From: Ophioderma brevispina
Lineage: Eukaryota > Echinodermata > Ophiuroidea > Amphilepidida > Ophiodermatidae
Direction of reading: 5' to 3'
NCBI GenBank assembly: GCA_023653785.1
Contig: JAMKCH010012541.1
Location: forward strand, 1-64,000
DNA length: 64,000 nt
Made by a program: the position numbers and the translations under genes. Numbering within the stretch: the first letter of the stretch is position 1; each line of letters opens with the position of its first letter. Below the pieces are notes generated by a model. The model saw nothing but the letters and a program-made list of their open reading frames with translations, searched no databases and was not told the origin of the DNA. This document shows positions 61,401 to 64,000 of this stretch, piece by piece.

Positions 61401-62754
61401 GGACACTCTCAATGCACAAGAGACGGTCATGAAATAAACTGGGTGTATTGTTTACTCCATTCATAATAACGTATTGTCTCAGAGGGTGTTTGCATCAATC
61501 CCCAATGCATTGCAATGTGCTATATGTACTAAACACAAGTCAGTACTTAGGGATAAAAAGTGTTCAAAAAGTTCAAGAACCACAAGACATTTCATGATCA
61601 TGAAGTAAAATTCCTAAGTACTTACACTTTGAGGCTAAAATGAGTGTAAAGAGTCAGGGTTAGGTGTTACAGAATAGGATTTTTGATGAATCACATGACC
61701 TTGTTATGTGAAATTGCCCAAAACTGTGGTGCATGTGGGATGGACTCAATACACCCCCTGGTGTGAAGTAAGTTTTGAAAAGGGAGTGTGTAGTATAGGT
61801 TATTTGTTAATATTATTTCCATTACAACACCATTGCTAGCACATCTGTGAATACCATAGGCAGCGTTTCCCAACCTTGGGGTCAGGAACCACAAAAGGGG
61901 TCACGTGTGAATGAGAAAGGGGGTTGAAAGCTAACTTTAATAATCTCATTCTTCATTTAAAAAAAGTAAAAGGATTTCATAAAAGCAAAGGTGCTCTTGA
62001 TCAATTTACCACATGTTGGTTAAAACTGTCCTATGTGTGAGGAACATGAGATTGTAGATTGGGTGCAATCGTAACAACATGGGGAGAAAGTGTTGTAAAA
62101 TGTCAACGTTCCACGGACCGAAACGGCATCTAGGAGGAAGTTCTCACCTGTTCATTCACTTTAACAGCATTTTGAAGAAAAAAAGGTCCACTACATGTAA
62201 GACTAACCCTGGTTTAAATCCAGGTGTAAAGTTAGACTCTCCTTCAGAAATATCAGCCTACATTTTGAACCATGAACAGAGGCAACTTTCTTGGAAAATT
62301 GACACCCTATCAAAGGTATTTACACTTTAATTTGACAATATACTGGGTGAGTTGTGCAAAAAATAATCCAGTTTTAGGTTATCAAATCCCCTAACACCAG
62401 TTTTGAACCGTGAAACTGTTACATGTTAACTTGAGGATATTTGGGATAGTTCTTAGGAAATTAGGCAACAAAAATGTGGGTCATTCATAAGAGGGGGGCA
62501 TTTATTTACAGAACAAGACATTTTCAATACTATTTAATTATGAAGCTTATTGGCTCAATTTCCATTTAACAGGGCAATGAAAAGTCCTCAAGCACCCAAC
62601 AATTTTCACGCCAATGCTAGTGCACACACATGGTATATGGGACCTGGATTCCATGGCCAGCCAGATTGGACTTTACGCATTGACATCAACAACAATGCCA
62701 CGTCAGAAGTCATCACCAATGTCATTGGGGTCATAAAGGGCAGTGTTGAACCAG
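40113..62754 (+). CDS. FOLH1-like: Glutamate carboxypeptidase II / NAALADase-like peptidase (M28B), spliced, 3' end outside window
   Basis: Six + strand segments with splice signals read in order as the N-terminal half of an M28B metallopeptidase: cytoplasmic tail, one membrane helix, ectodomain, PA-type region, and the lead-in to the peptidase domain. Family members are type II membrane zinc enzymes that remove C-terminal glutamate from N-acetylaspartylglutamate or folyl-polyglutamate; which substrate applies here cannot be told. Segments: 40,113-40,473; 42,259-42,405; 43,744-43,885; 48,881-49,010; 49,996-50,188; 62,573-62,754. Intron phases (2, 2, 0, 0, 1, then 1 at the last donor) agree with my recollection of the vertebrate FOLH1 layout where they can be compared. 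Segment 3 has an in-frame TGA, segment 4 has frameshifts and a TGA, and one short exon between segments 5 and 6 is not found. The zinc-binding residues would be in exons past the right edge. The paralogue (FOLH1, NAALAD2 or NAALADL) is unresolved. It could be a functional gene in a faulty assembly or a decaying copy. Confidence 0.8.
41096..41298. mobile_element. Partial family C MITE in NAALADase-like intron 1
   Basis: Matches the right part of the 31.5-kb element (ATCACTTTGGGA, TACCCC-GG, GACAATTA...ATAATTTGGCAC, AGGGGGTTTTAGCAA). It ends with a degenerate TIR (GGTACACAAGGG) before TTAA at 41,299. The left part is missing. Confidence 0.6.
41694..41729. repeat. Poly(G) run of about 33 bases (with one T)
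   Basis: Longest G homopolymer in the window, in NAALADase-like intron 1. Other runs: C at 12,990-13,029 and 13,237-13,262, G at 20,331-20,347 and 18,019-18,030. Confidence 0.9.
42259..42405 (+). CDS. FOLH1-like: NAALADase-like exon 2: first ectodomain exon
   Basis: The acceptor ends TTTTATAG at 42,258. The first base completes the split codon from exon 1 (AG+A, Arg), giving a seamless family match: a stretch corresponding to the LAGTEQN...QIQSQWKEFGL...YDVLLSYPN region of FOLH1 is seen here as HINAGSSGSKELAAYIQDEW, then KSYGFDVHTKSYSVLLSQTN. The donor GTACGT is at 42,406 and leaves phase 2 (AA). The exon is 147 nt. Only the middle of a longer open frame in this area (from 42,074) is coding: the part upstream of 42,259 and downstream of 42,405 has no family similarity. 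Confidence 0.88.
42712..43425. repeat. Interspersed repeat with AGGTCA direct repeats, copy 2 (NAALADase-like intron 2)
   Basis: Same termini (TTGTGTCGCCTGCC; GGCAGGCGACA...GGTCCGAGGACC). Internally three to four tandem, indel-rich versions of a unit of about 145 bp, each with GGAACCAAACTTG...CATAGGTGCAACATGGGATCCCTC and AGGTCAAAGGTCA. Perfect 13-mers are at 43,054, 43,072 and 43,201. Confidence 0.7.
43744..43885 (+). CDS. FOLH1-like: NAALADase-like exon 3, with an in-frame TGA
   Basis: A CT-rich tract ending GGCAG at 43,743 is the acceptor. The first base completes the exon 2 codon to Asn, and translation continues PNVVGVIDTTTAISKT, aligning with PNYISIINEDGNEIFNT of FOLH1. The frame then meets TGA at 43,808-43,810 and continues to a phase-0 end (HPFQSISSSDVSLQ) before GTATGG at 43,886. 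From PN to the exon end there are 47 codons, the same number as in human FOLH1 by my count, so the length is kept despite the stop. Similarity between codons 17 and 33 is poor. The stop may be a base error or real decay; a single-base substitution would suffice. A different reading frame is open throughout this stretch but does not fit the family at the 5' half. Confidence 0.65.
43999..44167. mobile_element. hAT-like MITE, second copy, in NAALADase-like intron 3
   Basis: Reverse-orientation relative of the 16.3-kb inner element, starting CAGGGGCGGCGCCAGG and ending CCTGGCACCACCCCG. Its 8-bp flanks GCTTACAT / GCTTAATC are similar but not identical. Interior blocks (CGAAACAGTACAAAATTAACTC, rc equivalents at 16 kb) are shared. 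Confidence 0.7.
44279..44651. mobile_element. MITE, family A, diverged copy in NAALADase-like intron 3
   Basis: The left end resembles GGCACTATCAGTGATTC and the right end ATAATGATAGTTGTCT. The interior follows the 27-kb copy throughout, including the GGTATCTAACAT, AGTAATACTGTCC and CAGGTTGGAAA-type blocks, with many small indels. The flanking TTAA is not preserved on the left. Confidence 0.6.
45622..46946. other. Unclassified mid-GC block in intron 3, possibly a mobile element
   Basis: Base composition differs from the AT-rich flanks. GACCGAACTA-AAT occurs near the left end and, inverted, near the right end (46,920), so it may be an element with weak inverted ends. A 90-codon frame without ATG runs on the + strand from about 45,893 to 46,176, with AATAAA at 46,149. 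TGTTACGG at 45,778 would suit an LTR start, but no matching end was found. Confidence 0.3.
46950..48880. other. 3' part of NAALADase-like intron 3
   Basis: AT-rich intronic DNA without recognised elements. An exon-like segment at 48,591-48,637 was considered and rejected. Confidence 0.5.
48881..49010 (+). CDS. FOLH1-like: NAALADase-like exon 4 (damaged: frameshifts and a stop)
   Basis: Acceptor TTTCCTATAG ends at 48,880. The exon opens in phase 0 with GAPFFVNFGAE, matching the family GDxVYVNYG start of the corresponding exon, which also begins in phase 0. After codon 11 the match moves to another frame (FKFIKEHMRVTN, like EDFFKLERDMKIN), then to a third (KICISR..., like GKIVIARYG), with a TGA just before the KI. 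It ends in phase 0 at a GTAAGT donor at 49,011. From KI to the exon end there are 15 codons, as in FOLH1. The total of 130 nt compares with an expected length near 126. It takes at least two indels plus one stop to explain it, so either this exon is decaying or the assembly has errors here. Confidence 0.5.
49211..49500. mobile_element. MITE, family B, right-truncated, in NAALADase-like intron 4
   Basis: Begins TTAA then AGGTGCAATGAGAGATTT and follows the 33-kb copy through the GTGTCCCTAAAAAAT, AATATCCCCATCT, TTTGGTACAAAA and TAGGAGCAAAT blocks. Similarity ends near 49,500, and the right inverted end is missing. Confidence 0.65.
49996..50188 (+). CDS. FOLH1-like: NAALADase-like exon 5: PA-type region
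   Basis: Acceptor CTATTCTAG ends at 49,995, and the phase-0 start gives VANCEGEGGIGVVAFPDPGM, matching VKNAQLAGAKGVILYSDPAD. It continues with YPKTWWLPFDGTIRDTARST, then YGDPGS and YPALN, corresponding to YPDGWNLPGGGVQRG... and GDPLTPGYPANE of FOLH1. The donor GTGAGA at 50,189 leaves phase 1, as in the vertebrate gene. The exon is 193 nt and intact. The open frame that runs on to 50,412 past the donor is intron sequence without similarity. Confidence 0.9.
50189..54179. other. Intron sequence upstream of the LINE
   Basis: Contains the probable MITE at 52,022-52,320 and a lone related end at 52,557. The missing short exon was searched for here and not found. Confidence 0.5.
52022..52320. mobile_element. 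Probable MITE, GGTGCATTTTGTGATC type
   Basis: The left AGGCATTTTGTGATCTTCAACCTC and the right GAGGGTGCTAGGATCATGAAATGCACC are imperfect inverted repeats. Isolated similar ends are seen at 12,960, 14,240, 29,645 and 52,557, so this is an abundant, diverged family. Confidence 0.45.
55330..55910 (+). pseudogene. LINE ORF1 remnant: nucleic-acid-binding protein with zinc knuckles
   Basis: In shifted frames this reads as the ORF1 type annotated as X-element nucleic-acid-binding protein: a VEVDG start near 55,360, a VRVSP segment near 55,420 and a run of Cys-rich knuckles from about 55,688. The clearest knuckle is 55,796-55,843 (CLNCSGNHSAKIPTIC, Cys-Cys-His-Cys spacing 2-3-7). The last residues are Lys/Glu-rich (to about 55,890). 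Expected role: binds the LINE RNA in the retrotransposition particle. At least four frameshifts and several stops; not functional. Confidence 0.7.
56660..57175 (+). pseudogene. LINE ORF2 endonuclease domain remnant
   Basis: Segments characteristic of the apurinic-type endonuclease of jockey/I-group LINEs appear in several frames: IPHSFIQLNTN near 56,760, GDVNAP...LWGCNSN at 56,914-56,960 (the GDxNAHHxxWG block, with Pro in the place of a conserved His), and LSICSPTIFMDLL...YGDQCG at 57,075-57,138 (normally followed by SDH). The SDHxP motif is lost to a stop after DQCG. In intact elements this domain nicks the target DNA to prime reverse transcription. Confidence 0.7.
57380..59110 (+). pseudogene. 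LINE ORF2 reverse transcriptase remnant
   Basis: Landmarks in mixed frames: a Lys/Arg-rich linker (57,440-57,540); FLKQLPQESLLLCFDIF (57,872-57,930); NVWR then NKLSSN (57,957-58,030), the region before the PISL block; GVPQGSILS (58,395-58,421), the RT palm motif; a region at about 58,480-58,510 where the FADD/FVDD catalytic box should be but is corrupted; SKIDWGADRSFLLRLNRSLV (58,815-58,890); and a C-terminal block near 58,960-59,100 of the LRREQLALQYSLKLK type, seen with a frameshift. The catalytic Asp pair cannot be read in any frame, so the copy is dead as assembled. Confidence 0.75.
59450..60120 (+). pseudogene. LINE ORF2 RNase H domain and C-terminal tail remnant
   Basis: TAELKHLSWL at about 59,480 and a DSLISLMLRQ-type segment near 59,555 mark the RNase H core. 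WIPSHMVFKAIKG... at 59,663-59,700 corresponds, after a shift, to the diagnostic WIPSHxGIxGNExAD block and is followed by LAKEALNMN (59,708-59,735). The tail RRDEIVLARMSIGATY (59,889-59,936) and the DAVDYALIRRNFK segment (60,018-60,056) match the usual end of such ORF2 proteins, where a Cys/His motif lies between them. The frame is open for 77 codons at 59,708-59,941, the longest intact stretch in the element. Confidence 0.75.
60521..62572. other. Intron sequence downstream of the LINE
   Basis: An A-rich tract at 60,600-60,630 may mark debris of the LINE tail. Repeat D copy 2 at 61,480-61,745. No exon recognised. Confidence 0.5.
61480..61745. repeat. Interspersed repeat D, copy 2
   Basis: Same order of blocks as the 29.8-kb copy, about 80% alike by eye with small indels. 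It sits in the intron before the last exon, downstream of the LINE. Confidence 0.7.
62573..62754 (+). CDS. FOLH1-like: NAALADase-like exon before the catalytic core
   Basis: Acceptor CCATTTAACAG ends at 62,572, and the first base completes a phase-2 codon. The translation includes WYMGPGF and NVIGVIKGSVEPG, matching YNVGPGF and NVIGTLRGAVEPD of FOLH1; a donor GTAAGG follows at 62,755 in phase 1, the phase expected there. Two human exons (split after STQ) appear fused here. Two N-glycosylation sequons are seen (NAS, NAT). The next exon, outside the window, should start with the segment carrying the first zinc-binding His. The exon is intact over 182 nt. Confidence 0.9.
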
Positions 62755-63121
62755 GTAAGGTAACTACTATTTGCATTAAGATTTTATAAGCTGGCAGCTT
62801 GATGTTGGATGTAATTGCAGTAAGGCCAGGCCCCTGTCAGTGACAATTGCCAATTGATTGTCTGTATTGATCACTTATTGGGCTTGATGCACCTGCCAAA
62901 TTTATGTTGAAAAGTAGCAGGACTGATGCATGCCCTCACATTCATTGGGAATAGTCATTAGCGTTGTTGAATTTTCGGTGTATCCTTGTTCATGCGAGGG
63001 CATTGCAAGGAGCATATTGAGGCTGGTAGCTAGCCTAGATGAAGTAGTCTGAGTGAAACAAATGTTCAGATGTAGCATAAGTGTATTTGACATCAAAATA
63101 ATGAAATATGTCACATGATCT

Positions 63122-63279
63122 GGGGTAGATTTCACAAAGAATTACGACCCATCACAGACCTATCTTAAGTTAAATGCATCGTAAGTTATAGAGATAGTAA
63201 CAGAAACTTGTGATGCATCCAATGCAATGCTTCTACTTGGGATGGTTCTGTGATGTTGAAATCTTTGTGAAATCCACCT
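63122..63279. mobile_element. MITE with GGTGGATTTCACAAAG-type ends
   Basis: The left end GGGGTAGATTTCACAAAGA and the right end TCTTTGTGAAATCCACC are inverted repeats around about 158 bp. Elements with TGTGAAATCCACC ends are, from memory, common in marine deuterostomes. No coding capacity. Confidence 0.6.
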
Positions 63280-63557
63280 GTTTGAATCAGACCAAAGGTG
63301 GGAATTATAAAAACTGAGATATAGGCAAGAACAGTGAGCTAAAAAGCATACAATATATAAGAATTCTGTTTCAGAAACCTCATAACTTCACGATTAAGTA
63401 TGTTTGAGATGTGGGGATGTCAGCAATGGAGTATATATGGGTCAAGATAAAAAGTCACAATTTTCACCTATGGCAAAATGTCTGAAATACAGCAGTAAGT
63501 ACCTAAACCGCAAATGGGAATGATGCATCTTGTTGGAGGATGAAAGTCATACTCTCT

Positions 63558-63696
63558 AGGGGTGTTTGAATAAGTGACCCATCTGACCCACTTTTTTCTG
63601 ACACACTAATGATTTGGAAACCTTCATGGAATAAAAAACCATGTTATTCTGAATTCATAAGTGTGTCAGATGGGTTACCTAACAGAAACACTCTCC
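63558..63696. repeat. Hairpin (foldback) repeat 4
   Basis: Close relative of the 39.7-kb hairpin: GACCCATCTGAC...TTTTTTCTGACACACT left arm, GTGTGTCAGATGGGT right arm, and loop TTCATGGAATAAAAAACC. Confidence 0.75.
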
Positions 63697-64000
63697 TTAT
63701 TGGCCTAAACTGGTGCAGAAACCAAGTCTGTTTTCAAAAGCAGGCGATACTATGTATGCGTACATGGTAGTTGAATAGGGTGGCCACTGGTAGTGCCTAT
63801 ATGTGGCAAGCGCGTACCCAGGGGGGCGCGCGCCCCCAGGTAAAAGTAAAGAATAACAAATCAGGAACCGGGAAAAATAAGAAAGAAAAAGAGAAAAAGG
63901 CGAAAAAAATAATGATGCGAGTTACTTATGCCACTCTAAGATAAAGGTGTGTAAATGTCATTTTTATACCTCAGGTATTTGAGACAATCTGAACATCTCT

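Larger units (their letters stand above)
62755..64000. other. Intron after the last exon in the window
   Basis: Holds the MITE at 63,122-63,279 and hairpin repeat 4. A GGGGGGCGCGCGCCCCC near-palindrome occurs at 63,822-63,838. The next exon, expected to carry the first zinc ligands, is not in the window. Confidence 0.5.

Overview
This is a window of AT-rich, intron-rich, repeat-dense metazoan DNA. There are no operons and no dense open reading frames. Nearly every long ORF is spurious. The one recognisable host gene is an animal-type multi-exon gene. The repeat content (many short TIR/MITE elements, tRNA-like SINE pieces, an RNase-H-bearing LINE, long G, C and A runs) suits a marine invertebrate, perhaps an echinoderm or hemichordate. 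That placement is inference only.

The host gene lies on the + strand from about 40.1 kb to beyond the right edge. It encodes a type II membrane M28B peptidase of the glutamate carboxypeptidase II / NAALADase family (FOLH1/NAALAD2-like). I place six exons. Exon 1 carries the cytoplasmic tail, the transmembrane helix and the start of the ectodomain. Exon 2 carries the ectodomain start. Exons 3 and 4 fit by length, phase and spacing but contain an in-frame TGA (exon 3) and frameshifts plus a TGA (exon 4). The 49,996-50,188 exon belongs to the protease-associated (PA) region. The 62,573-62,754 exon runs up to just before the expected first zinc ligand. One short exon of about 94 nt, expected between the last two, was not found. 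The catalytic core and dimerisation domain would lie outside the window. The introns hold most of the mobile elements.

From 1 to 40 kb there is no gene I can support. This part holds hairpin (foldback) repeats, a (CACTCACC)n minisatellite, a 1-kb element with long inverted arms, a CA microsatellite, nested hAT-like MITEs with a perfect 8-bp target duplication, a minus-strand reverse transcriptase fragment, a very recent 775-bp tandem duplication, several TTAA-flanked MITEs, a 171-bp tandem array and a 0.95-kb G-rich minisatellite. From 54.2 to about 60.5 kb there is one long LINE, with zinc-knuckle ORF1, endonuclease, RT and RNase H remnants, riddled with indels.

Themes worth attention are three different MITE families all sitting in TTAA sites, a repeat family that repeatedly carries a perfect AGGTCA direct repeat with 1-bp spacing, a set of hairpin elements with a shared loop motif, and the broken exons 3 and 4. 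The broken exons, and the indel-rich LINE next to them, could be real decay or uncorrected long-read assembly.
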